This document shows, piece after piece, positions 23,804 to 30,383 of a stretch of DNA of 41,485 nucleotides. Source of the stretch: Oscillospiraceae bacterium (GTDB lineage: Bacteria > Bacillota > Clostridia > Oscillospirales > Oscillospiraceae). The first letter of the stretch is position 1; every line of letters begins with the position of its first letter. The notes under the pieces are model-generated. The model was not told the origin of the DNA. It saw only the letters and a list, made by a program, of their open reading frames with translations, and did not search any database. The position numbers were made by a program, and so were the translations under genes. The stretch lies in the NCBI GenBank assembly GCA_902760845.1, contig CACWHX010000009.1, positions 1 through 41,485 of the forward strand, in the 5' to 3' direction.

Positions 23804-24671
23804 AATCGGCACCTCCCAGCTCATAGATGAAGATCTCCTCCAGCGACAGCGGCACCACGTCCAGATACTGCGGCTGCGCGGTGGACAGAATGTTGGTCAC
23901 GGTCGTCGTGTCGCCGCGCAGGATCAGCGTGTGCAGGCGGCCGGTCGCGCTGTCGTGCAGCACGTCGAGCCCCTCCGGCAGCGATTTGCCCTCCGGCAGC
24001 GCGAGGAGCACCTTCACGATGTTGTCCTGCAGCTCGCTCAGCGCGTGCTCCAGCAGGAGCTTCCCGTGATTCATGATGCCCACATGGTCGCACACGTCCT
24101 CCAGCTCGCGCAGATTGTGCGACGAGACGAGCACGGTCGTCCCCCGCTCGGCCACGTCCGCCATCACGAGACTCCACGTCTGTCGGCGCATCACAGGGTC
24201 CAGCCCGTCCACCGGCTCGTCGAGCACCAGCACGTCGGGACACATGCTCATCGCGAGCCAGAACGCCGCCTGCTTCTGCATCCCTTTGGAAAAGCGGCGG
24301 ATCGGCTGCCTCGGGTCGAGCGCGAACGCCTCGCCGAGCTTTTGGAACCGCCCGGTATCAAACCGCGGGCACACGCCGCGGTAAAAGCGCATCATGTCGC
24401 TGATGTTCGCCTGTGTAAAATAGAACACGTCGTCCGGGATATAGGCCATGCGCGCCTTCGCCGCCGGGTTTTCAAACACCGGCTCGCCGTCCAGCGTGAT
24501 CGTGCCCGCGTCCTGCCGGTAGATGCCCGTCAGGTGCCGGATGATCGTGCTCTTTCCCGCGCCGTTCGGCCCGACGAGCCCATACACCGCGCCCTGCGGC
24601 ACGGTCATGGTCAGATCGTCCAGCGCGCGAAAGCCGTCGAACGTCTTCACCACATTCCTCACTTCAATCAT
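23778..24671 (-). CDS. ABC transporter ATP-binding protein
   Basis: A 297-residue nucleotide-binding subunit with Walker A GPNGAGKST, signature RRFSKGMQKQ in place of LSGGQ, Walker B VLVLDEPVDGLDP and the switch His in LVSSHNLRELE. The C-terminal 80 residues are an extension seen in exporter-type ATPases. Its ATG lies 8 bp inside the end of the gntR gene, and its end overlaps the permease start, so gntR, ATPase and permease form one operon. Confidence 0.95.
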   Translation of the reverse strand: MIEVRNVVKTFDGFRALDDLTMTVPQGAVYGLVGPNGAGKSTIIRHLTGIYRQDAGTITLDGEPVFENPAAKARMAYIPDDVFYFTQANISDMMRFYRGVCPRFDTGRFQKLGEAFALDPRQPIRRFSKGMQKQAAFWLAMSMCPDVLVLDEPVDGLDPVMRRQTWSLVMADVAERGTTVLVSSHNLRELEDVCDHVGIMNHGKLLLEHALSELQDNIVKVLLALPEGKSLPEGLDVLHDSATGRLHTLILRGDTTTVTNILSTAQPQYLDVVPLSLEEIFIYELGGADYAVKDILL

Positions 24672-25041
24672 GGTCGTTTTCTCCTTTCCGGATGCGCTGA
24701 CACAGCGCGTCCCGGCTCATGCCGAGATATTGCAGCTCACTGGCCGCCTCGTCAAACTGGCGCAGCAGCCGGCTGCGGCGCTGCGTATCCACCTCCGCGT
24801 GCGAAAGGGCGAAGCTCCCCTTGCCCGGCACGGTGCAGATGTAGCCCTCCTGCTCCAGCGCGCGGTAGGCCCGCTGGATCGTGTTTGGATTGATTGCCAG
24901 CTGCGTCGCGAGTTCCCGCACAGACGGCAGCCGTTCGTCCGTCGGCACGGCGCCCGACACGATGAGCTTGCGCAGGCCGTCGCACACCTGCTCGTAGATT
25001 GGCCGCGGGTCGCGGTAGTTGATCGAGATCGTATCCGTCAT
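24664..25041 (-). CDS. GntR family (YtrA-type) transcriptional regulator
   Basis: A 125-residue repressor-like protein. The winged helix occupies about residues 8-75 (PIYEQVCDGLRKLIVSGAV, LPSVRELATQLAINPNTIQR, GYICTVPGKGSF). The short helical C-terminus of about 45 residues is typical of YtrA-type GntR proteins, which control adjacent ABC transporters. GGGAGATG-type ribosome binding site; ATG at 25041. It is the first gene of the ABC operon. A 23-bp palindrome lies over the predicted transcription start, consistent with autorepression. Confidence 0.93.
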   Translation of the reverse strand: MTDTISINYRDPRPIYEQVCDGLRKLIVSGAVPTDERLPSVRELATQLAINPNTIQRAYRALEQEGYICTVPGKGSFALSHAEVDTQRRSRLLRQFDEAASELQYLGMSRDALCQRIRKGENDHD

Positions 25042-25066
25042 CTCCCTTCCGTTTCATGCGTGTTAA

Positions 25067-25089
25067 CTGTATTAAGTGTCTTAGTACAG
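25067..25089. promoter_or_regulatory. Probable GntR operator
   Basis: On the leftward strand CTGTACTAAG, then ACA, then CTTAATACAG; the arms match at 9 of 10 positions. It covers the expected transcription start of the gntR operon, immediately downstream of the -10. This is the usual layout for an autoregulated GntR repressor. Confidence 0.65.
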
Positions 25090-25091
25090 AT

Positions 25092-25120
25092 AAAATATCA
25101 CATACCTTCCAGTTTGTCAA
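25092..25120 (-). promoter_or_regulatory. Promoter of the gntR-ABC operon
   Basis: On the leftward strand a consensus TTGACA (25115-25120), a 17-bp spacer and TATTTT (25092-25097). The start codon is about 45 nt beyond the predicted start of transcription. Confidence 0.8.
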
Positions 25121-25132
25121 GGGGGTCCTCTC

Positions 25133-25160
25133 TTGTTTTTTTCCGGAGTTGTGATATCAT
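25133..25160 (+). promoter_or_regulatory. Possible promoter of prsW
   Basis: TTGTTT (25133-25138), a 16-bp spacer and TATCAT (25155-25160) preceded by TGA as an extended -10. The prsW start codon is about 30 nt downstream. Confidence 0.5.
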
Positions 25161-25189
25161 GAAAGCATTCCATGCTCAGGAGGCAACGT

Positions 25190-25957
25190 ATGCGATTTTT
25201 AATTTGGATTGCGCTGCTGCCGGCAATCGCGCTGGCGGTGTATATCTATAAAAAGGACGGCGTAGAGCACGAGCCGGTGCGGCTGATCGTGCGGCTTTTC
25301 GGCTATGGCGCGCTCGCGTGCCTGCCGGCGGCGCTGGTGGAGATGGTGCTCTCGCGCGTTTTCGCGGCGCTGCAGATCCAGAATCCCTATTGGGCCATTT
25401 TTCTGGAGGCGTTCGTCGTGGCAGCGCTGTGCGAGGAGACGTGCAAGTTTCTCTTCCTGCGCACGACGTGGCGGGACCCGGCGTTTGATTTTCAGTTCGA
25501 CGGGATCGTCTACGCCGTCACGGTCGCGCTCGGCTTTGCCGCGCTGGAAAACGTGAATTACGTCCTGCAATACGGGCTGAATACCGGCCTGCTGCGCGCC
25601 GTCACGGCGGTGCCCGGTCACGCGATTTTCGGCGTGTTCATGGGGTATTTCTACGGCCACGCCAAGCTCTCGGACTACAGCGGGCATCCCGGCCAGACGC
25701 GCGATTTTCTCGCGCTCAGCGTCGCGGCGCCGGTCCTGCTGCACGGGACGTATGACTTTCTCGCCATGGCGATGGAGCGCAGCGACATTTTCATGCTGCC
25801 GTTTTTCGCGTTTCTCATCCTGCTGTATGTCATCGGCGTGAGCCGCGTCAACCGGTCGGCGCGCAGCGACCGCCGCGTCGCCCCGGAGATCGTGCAGGAC
25901 TATTTTCAGCGCATGCACTGGGACAGCAATCGTTGGGACGATCCTTCCCGGAGATAA
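25190..25957 (+). CDS. prsW: PrsW-family intramembrane metalloprotease
   Basis: A 255-residue polytopic membrane protease. In Bacillus PrsW makes the first cut in an anti-sigma factor (RsiW). Family motifs are visible: Glu82-Glu83-x-x-Lys86 in CEETCKFLF, Glu120-Asn121 in GFAALENVNY, His144 in VPGHAIFGVFMGYF and His185 in LLHGTYDF. About seven membrane segments. CAGGAGG precedes ATG 25190; an in-frame ATG at 25172 lies upstream of that ribosome binding site and is not used. It is transcribed alone, away from gntR, and ended by a strong terminator. No anti-sigma gene is in the window, so its target is unknown. Confidence 0.93.
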   Translation: MRFLIWIALLPAIALAVYIYKKDGVEHEPVRLIVRLFGYGALACLPAALVEMVLSRVFAALQIQNPYWAIFLEAFVVAALCEETCKFLFLRTTWRDPAFDFQFDGIVYAVTVALGFAALENVNYVLQYGLNTGLLRAVTAVPGHAIFGVFMGYFYGHAKLSDYSGHPGQTRDFLALSVAAPVLLHGTYDFLAMAMERSDIFMLPFFAFLILLYVIGVSRVNRSARSDRRVAPEIVQDYFQRMHWDSNRWDDPSRR

Positions 25958-25986
25958 GTTCCATCTCCGCCGAGGGACTTTCAAAA

Positions 25987-26024
25987 AAAACCATCCGCGC
26001 CGTCAAAGCGCGGATGGTTTTGAA
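25987..26024 (+). terminator. Terminator of prsW
   Basis: A 14-bp perfect stem (AAAACCATCCGCGC / GCGCGGATGGTTTT) with a 7-nt loop. The A run on the left and T run on the right make it potentially bidirectional; it separates prsW from proC. Confidence 0.88.
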
Positions 26025-26065
26025 GCAATCAGAAGCAGGCGAACAATGGAAAGGGAGCTGATTTT

Positions 26066-26869
26066 ATGACTTACGGATTCATCGGGCTTGGAAACATGGC
26101 CGGGGCGATTCTGCGAGGCATGCACCGCAGCGGCGCATTCGCGGACGACACGCTCTGCGGCTATAACCGCAGCGAGCGCAAAACGCTCGCGCTGCAGGAG
26201 GAGATCGGTCTCACGCCCTGCGAGAGCGCGGAGGCGGTCGCGCGCGCGGCGGACGTGGTCGTCCTCGCCGTCAAGCCGCAGACGCTCTGCGACGTGCTGC
26301 CCGCCATCGCGCCGCTGCTGCGCGAGGCGCAGCTGGTCGTCACCATCGCGGCCGGAAAAGACACGGCGTTCTATGAGACGGCGTTCGGCCGGGCAATCCC
26401 CGTCGTGCGCGCGATGCCGAACATCAACGCCCGGGTGGGGCTATCCGCCACCGCCGTCTGCGGCGGGGCGTACGCCGGGCCAGAGCATCTGGAAACGGCG
26501 CGGCGCATGTTCGCCGCCGTGGGCGAGGTGTATCCGCTGCCGGAGGCGCAGCTACCCGTGTTCAGCGCGCTCGCCGGCGCGTCCGGCGCGTTCATCCATC
26601 TCTATATCGACGCGCTCGCCTCCGCGGGCGTAAAGGCGGGGCTGGCGCGGCCGTTTGCGGAGGCGCTCGCGTGCCAGGCCGTGCTGGGCGCCGCCAAGCT
26701 CACGCAGGAGAGCGGCGAGCACCCCATCGCGCTGCTGGATCAGGTCTGCTCGCCCGGCGGCACGACCATCGAGGGCGTGCACACGCTCAAGCGCCTGGGA
26801 TTTGAAAGCGCCGTCCAGCAGGCGATCGACGCGATCATCGAAAAGGACCTGCGCCTGAGCGGGGTGTGA
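26066..26869 (+). CDS. proC: Pyrroline-5-carboxylate reductase
   Basis: Last step of proline synthesis: reduces pyrroline-5-carboxylate with NAD(P)H. The protein has 267 residues. The Rossmann motif FIGLGNMAGAILRGM is at the N-terminus, followed by VVLAVKPQTL, VRAMPNINARVG, and the C-terminal signature QVCSPGGTTIEGVHTL with the helical dimerisation domain. GAAAGGGAG lies before the ATG. It is convergent with the CDF gene; only 23 bp separate the two stop codons and I see no separate terminator there. Confidence 0.96.
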   Translation: MTYGFIGLGNMAGAILRGMHRSGAFADDTLCGYNRSERKTLALQEEIGLTPCESAEAVARAADVVVLAVKPQTLCDVLPAIAPLLREAQLVVTIAAGKDTAFYETAFGRAIPVVRAMPNINARVGLSATAVCGGAYAGPEHLETARRMFAAVGEVYPLPEAQLPVFSALAGASGAFIHLYIDALASAGVKAGLARPFAEALACQAVLGAAKLTQESGEHPIALLDQVCSPGGTTIEGVHTLKRLGFESAVQQAIDAIIEKDLRLSGV

Positions 26870-26892
26870 TCGCTCTCCGGGCCGCGCTCGCG

Positions 26893-27999
26893 TCAATCGC
26901 TCAGGTCCGCGTCGAGCGTGACCGTGAGCGTATAGTCCGGGTATTTCGCCTGCACCTCGTCCACGACCGCGGCGTAGACCGCGCGGGCGTCCGGCGCGGC
27001 GAAGTCGATCACCACGTCGAACTGCATCGACCTGGCGGCCTCGTTTAAGTAAAAGCCGTGCATCTGCAGCACGTAATCATGCGCCATGACCGTGCTGCGC
27101 ACATCCTGCAGCACCCGGGCGGCGCGGTCGTCCTTTGTGTTCATTGCGTAGACGCTGACGCCCGTGAGCATCACGCCGTGGTCGGCATAGACCTTGTGGG
27201 CGATTTCGCGCTCCAGCACGTCGAGCCGCTCGGCGGTGCAGGTGTCCGGCACCTCGATATGGATCGAGCCGATGAATTTGTCCGGCCCGTAGTTGTGCAG
27301 CACCAGGTCATATGCGCCGTGCACGTCCGGAAAGGACGCGACGGTCTGCTTCACGGCGGTGGAGATTTCGCGATCCACGCGCTCGCCGAGGATGGTGGAG
27401 AGCGTGTCGCGCAGCATGTCCAGACCGGACTTGACGATGACGACGGAGATGATCGCGCCGAGCCACGCCTCCAGCGACAGCCCCCAGAGCAGGAACACGA
27501 CGGCGGCGACGAGTGTCGAGGCGGAGATGACGGAGTCGAGCACCGCGTCCTCGCCCGAGGCGACGAGCGCGTCAGAGCTTACCTGCTGCCCCACGCGCTT
27601 GACGTAGCGGCCGAGCACGATCTTCACCACGACGGCCACGGCGATGATGACGAGCGCGGCGGTCGTATATTCCGGCTGCGTGGGGTGCAGGATCTTCTTC
27701 ACGGATTCGACCAGCGACGTGATGCCCGCATACAGAACGATGACGGAAATGACGGCGGCGCTCATATACTCAATGCGCCCGTAGCCGTAGGGGTGTTTTT
27801 TGTCGGGCCGTTTTCCGGCGAGCTTCGTGCCGAGGATGGTGATGACGGACGAGAGCGCGTCGCTGAGATTGTTCACGGCGTCGAGCGTCACGGCGATGGA
27901 GCCGGTGAGCACGCCGACCGCCGCCTTGAACGCGGCGAGAAAGGCGTTTGCCAGAATGCCAATGATGCTCGTTCGCACGATTTTCTGATCGCGGTTCAT
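26893..27999 (-). CDS. Cation diffusion facilitator, possibly manganese type
   Basis: A 368-residue metal/proton antiporter of the CDF family: six membrane segments, the basic KKHPYGYGRIEY loop after TM2, and a long C-terminal cytoplasmic region with a metallochaperone-like fold (about 205-285) plus a further about 80 residues. The residues at the transport site read as Asn43 and Asp47 (LDAVNNLSD) and Asp151 and Asp155 (GEDAVLDS). Zinc exporters usually have His or Asp at the first and third of these; an Asn/Asp set resembles manganese-type members. AAAGGGTGG upstream sets the start. The gene stands alone, behind a hairpin that separates it from the redox operon. Confidence 0.92.
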   Translation of the reverse strand: MNRDQKIVRTSIIGILANAFLAAFKAAVGVLTGSIAVTLDAVNNLSDALSSVITILGTKLAGKRPDKKHPYGYGRIEYMSAAVISVIVLYAGITSLVESVKKILHPTQPEYTTAALVIIAVAVVVKIVLGRYVKRVGQQVSSDALVASGEDAVLDSVISASTLVAAVVFLLWGLSLEAWLGAIISVVIVKSGLDMLRDTLSTILGERVDREISTAVKQTVASFPDVHGAYDLVLHNYGPDKFIGSIHIEVPDTCTAERLDVLEREIAHKVYADHGVMLTGVSVYAMNTKDDRAARVLQDVRSTVMAHDYVLQMHGFYLNEAARSMQFDVVIDFAAPDARAVYAAVVDEVQAKYPDYTLTVTLDADLSD

Positions 28000-28016
28000 A
28001 AGGATTCCACCCTTTC

Positions 28017-28063
28017 AAAGGGGCGCGCTGCCTTTGCGTTTTGCAGCGCGCCCTTTGGTTTTT
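28017..28063. terminator. Terminator-like hairpin between the redox operon and the CDF gene
   Basis: Arms AAAGGGGCGCGCTGC and GCAGCGCGCCCTTT pair over 14 bp with one bulged G and an 11-nt loop. It directly follows the stop codon of the OhrR gene. A seven-T run lies on the right side, so it is strongest for rightward transcripts; leftward it ends in CCCTTT only. Confidence 0.6.
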
Positions 28064-28513
28064 TTATGCGTCGGCCTCCAGCAGCCGGTACAGCAGCGTA
28101 TACAGCGTCCCGGCCTCCTCCGGCGCGAGCGGGACGCACCCGCCGACCTGCGCGGGAATGTCGGCCGCCTGCGCGCGCAGCGCGCGCCCCCGGTCCGTCA
28201 GGTGTACGAGGACGACCCGCTCGTCCGCCGCGCTGCGTGTGCGCGTGACAAAGCCCGCGTCCTCCATCTTTTTCAGCAGCGGCGTGAGCGTGCCGCTGTC
28301 GAGATACAGGCGCCGCCCCAGCTCGCGCACGCTTACGCCGTCGCGCTCCCAGAGCACCAGAAACACGAGATACTGCGTGTAGGTGATGCCGAGCGGCCGG
28401 AGATACGGCGCGTAGAGATTCACGACTCTGCGCGCGCAGGCGTAAAGCGGAAAGCAGAGCTGGTTTTCCAGCAGCAGCGGATCGAACGCTTCCATCGGTT
28501 CCATCCCGGTCAC
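28064..28513 (-). CDS. ohrR: OhrR-type MarR family peroxide-sensing regulator
   Basis: A 149-residue MarR-family repressor with the OhrR N-terminal signature LENQLCFPLY. Cys20 aligns with the peroxide-reactive Cys of OhrR, and Tyr34 and Tyr45 have the same offsets (+14, +25) as the two Tyr that contact it in known OhrR proteins. A second Cys126 near the C-terminus matches the resolving Cys of two-Cys OhrR. The winged helix has VSVRELGRRLYLDSGTLTPL and RSAADERVVLVHLTDRG. The GTG start overlaps the preceding stop (GTGA); ATG codons at 28504 and 28495 are alternatives. It is third in the operon after the peroxidase and flavoprotein genes. Confidence 0.9.
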   Translation of the reverse strand: MTGMEPMEAFDPLLLENQLCFPLYACARRVVNLYAPYLRPLGITYTQYLVFLVLWERDGVSVRELGRRLYLDSGTLTPLLKKMEDAGFVTRTRSAADERVVLVHLTDRGRALRAQAADIPAQVGGCVPLAPEEAGTLYTLLYRLLEADA

Positions 28514-29376
28514 GCTCTTTTCAGCCGGTCCAGATACGCCACGGCGGAGAGCGCCGCGACGTTGCCCTCGCCCGCGGATTTGCTGTATTGATACGGCAGG
28601 CCGGTCACGTCGCCGCAGGCGAAGCAGCCGGGCAGATTCGTCGCCATGCCGCGGTCAACCGCGACGTGATTGCCGTCGGTCGCAAGACCCGGCACGAGCT
28701 GCCCGGGTGAGATGCTGTCGCGCAGGATGAACACGCCGTCAACCGCGTGCGTCCCGTTCGCGGTGACGACCTGGCGCTGCCCGTCCGCCTCGGCGATTTC
28801 CGTCGGGCGGTCGGAGATGATCTCAACCGTGTCCGGCAGCGCCGGCGCGTCGGCATACATCGGGAAATACGCCACGTGCGCGGCAAGCTCCGCGAGAAAC
28901 GCGGCCTCGCGCTCCTCCCCGGCGCTGTAGCCGATGACGGCGACGCGCTTGCCGCGATAGAGCGGCGCGTCGCAGGTGGCGCAGTAGCTCACGCCGCGGC
29001 CGAGCAGCGCGCTCTCGCCGGGCAGGAGCTTTCCGGGCACCATGCCCGTCGCGAGGATGAGCGCCGTGGCCTCATAGATGGCCTCCGCCCCCTGCAGGGC
29101 GTAGTAGTCGCCCATGGGATAGGCGGCGGTAATGCGGTCCTCCGTGATCGCGACGCCCACCGCGTCCAGATGGCGCCGGAACGCCTCGCCCAGCGCGTCG
29201 CCCGCGACGTTCGGCAGGCCTAGATAGTTCTGGATGGCGTGCGCCTTTTGTACCTTGGGGCTGAGCTCCCGGCTGCCGAGCAGCAGCACGGATTTGTTGC
29301 GGAGCTTCGCCGTGATCGCGGCGGACAGCCCCGCCGGCCCCGTGCCGACAATGGCGATATCATAACGTTCTGACAT
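28510..29376 (-). CDS. Thioredoxin-reductase-like flavoprotein lacking NADPH motifs
   Basis: A 288-residue FAD protein of the thioredoxin reductase fold. The FAD motif is IVGTGPAGLSAA (9-20), with ATG near residue 110 and GCFACGDVTG near the end. The redox motif is Cys132-A-T-Cys135 (SYCATCDAPLY). In NADPH-dependent enzymes the next segment carries GGGDSA and then HRR....R; here it reads VIGYSAGEEREAAF and VAYFPMYADAP, without either. It is thus slightly short and probably not a standard NADPH enzyme; ferredoxin-dependent flavin thioredoxin reductases of clostridia show this kind of loss. AGGAGG precedes the ATG. It lies 33 bp after the peroxidase gene and 4 bp overlapping ohrR. Confidence 0.88.
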   Translation of the reverse strand: MSERYDIAIVGTGPAGLSAAITAKLRNKSVLLLGSRELSPKVQKAHAIQNYLGLPNVAGDALGEAFRRHLDAVGVAITEDRITAAYPMGDYYALQGAEAIYEATALILATGMVPGKLLPGESALLGRGVSYCATCDAPLYRGKRVAVIGYSAGEEREAAFLAELAAHVAYFPMYADAPALPDTVEIISDRPTEIAEADGQRQVVTANGTHAVDGVFILRDSISPGQLVPGLATDGNHVAVDRGMATNLPGCFACGDVTGLPYQYSKSAGEGNVAALSAVAYLDRLKRA

Positions 29377-29409
29377 GATGCGCCTCCTGTGTGCGTCTGC
29401 GTGCCGCGC

Positions 29410-29952
29410 TTACAGCAGCGCGGCGACGGCCTCGTCCACTTCCTTCATGTTCGCCGTCGGCTCAAACCGCGCGACGACGCTGCCCGCCCGGTCAACGAGG
29501 AACTTGGTGAAGTTCCACTTGATGTCGGGGTTGTTTTTGTAGTCCTTGTCGATTTTTTTGAGCATGGCGTTCATGGCGAGCGCTTTCGGCCCCTTGCCGA
29601 AGCCGGAAAAGCCCTTCTGACTCTTGAGATAGCCATAGAGCGGCAGGGCGTTCTCCCCGTTCACGTCGGACTTTTTCATCTGCGGAAACTGCGTGTTGTA
29701 TTTCAGCGTGCAGAACTCGTGGATCTCCTCGTCCGTGCCCGGGGTCTGCCCGGCGAACTGGTTGCAGGGAATGTCGAGAATTTCAAAGCCGCGCGCATGG
29801 TAAGCCTCATACATCTCCTCCAGCTCCTTGTACTGCGGCGTAAAGCCGCAGCCCGTGGCGGTGTTGACGATGAGCAGGACCTTGCCGGCAAACGCCTGGA
29901 GCGAAACGTCCTCCCCGGCGGGGTTTTGAACGGAATACGCATAAATGCTCAT
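29410..29952 (-). CDS. Glutathione-peroxidase-family thiol peroxidase
   Basis: A 180-residue peroxidase reducing organic and hydrogen peroxides. The active-site residues are Cys35 (NTATGCGFTPQY), Gln69 (CNQFAGQ), Trp146 and Asn147 (IKWNFTKFLVD). Cys81 in EFCTLKYNTQFP is where thioredoxin-dependent members keep the resolving Cys, so thioredoxin rather than glutathione is the likely reductant. No selenocysteine codon is involved. AGGAGGTC upstream sets the start. It is the first gene of the operon with the flavoprotein and OhrR, under an OhrR-box-like operator. Confidence 0.95.
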   Translation of the reverse strand: MSIYAYSVQNPAGEDVSLQAFAGKVLLIVNTATGCGFTPQYKELEEMYEAYHARGFEILDIPCNQFAGQTPGTDEEIHEFCTLKYNTQFPQMKKSDVNGENALPLYGYLKSQKGFSGFGKGPKALAMNAMLKKIDKDYKNNPDIKWNFTKFLVDRAGSVVARFEPTANMKEVDEAVAALL

Positions 29953-29970
29953 AAGAAAGACCTCCTGAAA

Positions 29971-30009
29971 AAATAGATTTGATGCAATTTAATTTTATCA
30001 AATCTATTT
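29971..30009. promoter_or_regulatory. Long perfect inverted repeat over the peroxidase promoter
   Basis: Arms AAATAGATTTGAT (29971-29983) and ATCAAATCTATTT (29997-30009) are perfectly complementary, 13 bp each and 13 bp apart. The left arm also lies in the 5' leader, so an RNA or DNA role is possible. The OhrR-box-like sequence fills the space between the arms. Confidence 0.75.
29983..29997 (-). promoter_or_regulatory. OhrR-box-like operator
   Basis: On the leftward strand TAAAATTAAATTGCA agrees at 13 of 15 positions with the known Bacillus OhrR box TACAATTAAATTGTA (recalled from the literature). It overlaps the -10 and the predicted transcription start of the peroxidase operon. Confidence 0.7.
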
Positions 30010-30019
30010 CAAATGTCAA
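29992..30019 (-). promoter_or_regulatory. Promoter of the peroxidase-flavoprotein-ohrR operon
   Basis: On the leftward strand a consensus TTGACA (30014-30019), a 16-bp spacer and TAAAAT (29992-29997). The stretch is far more AT-rich than the coding DNA around it. Confidence 0.8.
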
Positions 30020-30041
30020 GAGGTTTTTGTTGTTTCGCGCC

Positions 30042-30383
30042 TCAGGCCTTCGGCGCGTCCTCGTCCGGCGGCAGCTCCTCCAGCTCGACCTCAATGTCCG
30101 GCGTGCGGAGAGCCGCGCGGAGCTCGTCCATCCGGCGCTCGTTTGCCTCAATGCGTTCGTTCGCCTGCGTCACCTCGTCGCACAGCTGCGCGAGGAGCGG
30201 GTCCGAGTCGTTCCGGTGGTGCTCATAATAGAGCCTGCCGATCTCGGCATAGGACCTCTGGACGGCCTCCAGCTCCAGATTTGTCTCCAGCGCGAGCCGC
30301 GTCATTTTCCCGGCGTATCCGGCGCGGACACGAACGCGGTCGGCTCCGGCCGCCAGCTTTTCTTTCCAATCAGGCTTTGTCAT
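30042..30383 (-). CDS. Small predicted coiled-coil protein after lgt
   Basis: I do not recognise a named family. The 113-residue protein is soluble: a basic N-terminal part (about 1-30), a helical part with AEIGRLYYEHHRND, a coiled coil (about 65-98: DEVTQANERIEANERRMDE) and an acidic tail LEELPPDEDAPKA. The helix-GRLYYE-coiled-coil pattern resembles small clostridial proteins that normally end in a zinc ribbon; none is present here. AAGGAGGGCG precedes the ATG, and the gene overlaps the end of lgt by 14 bp, so it is very probably translated as the last gene of the yfmF-yfmH-lgt operon. Confidence 0.75.
   Translation of the reverse strand: MTKPDWKEKLAAGADRVRVRAGYAGKMTRLALETNLELEAVQRSYAEIGRLYYEHHRNDSDPLLAQLCDEVTQANERIEANERRMDELRAALRTPDIEVELEELPPDEDAPKA

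Noticed and set aside
21178..24671. A bacteriocin export system (C39 peptidase with ABC transporter)
   Set aside because: The peptidase is not fused to the ABC protein, is of the C39_2 type, and no small gene with a double-glycine leader was found in the gaps.
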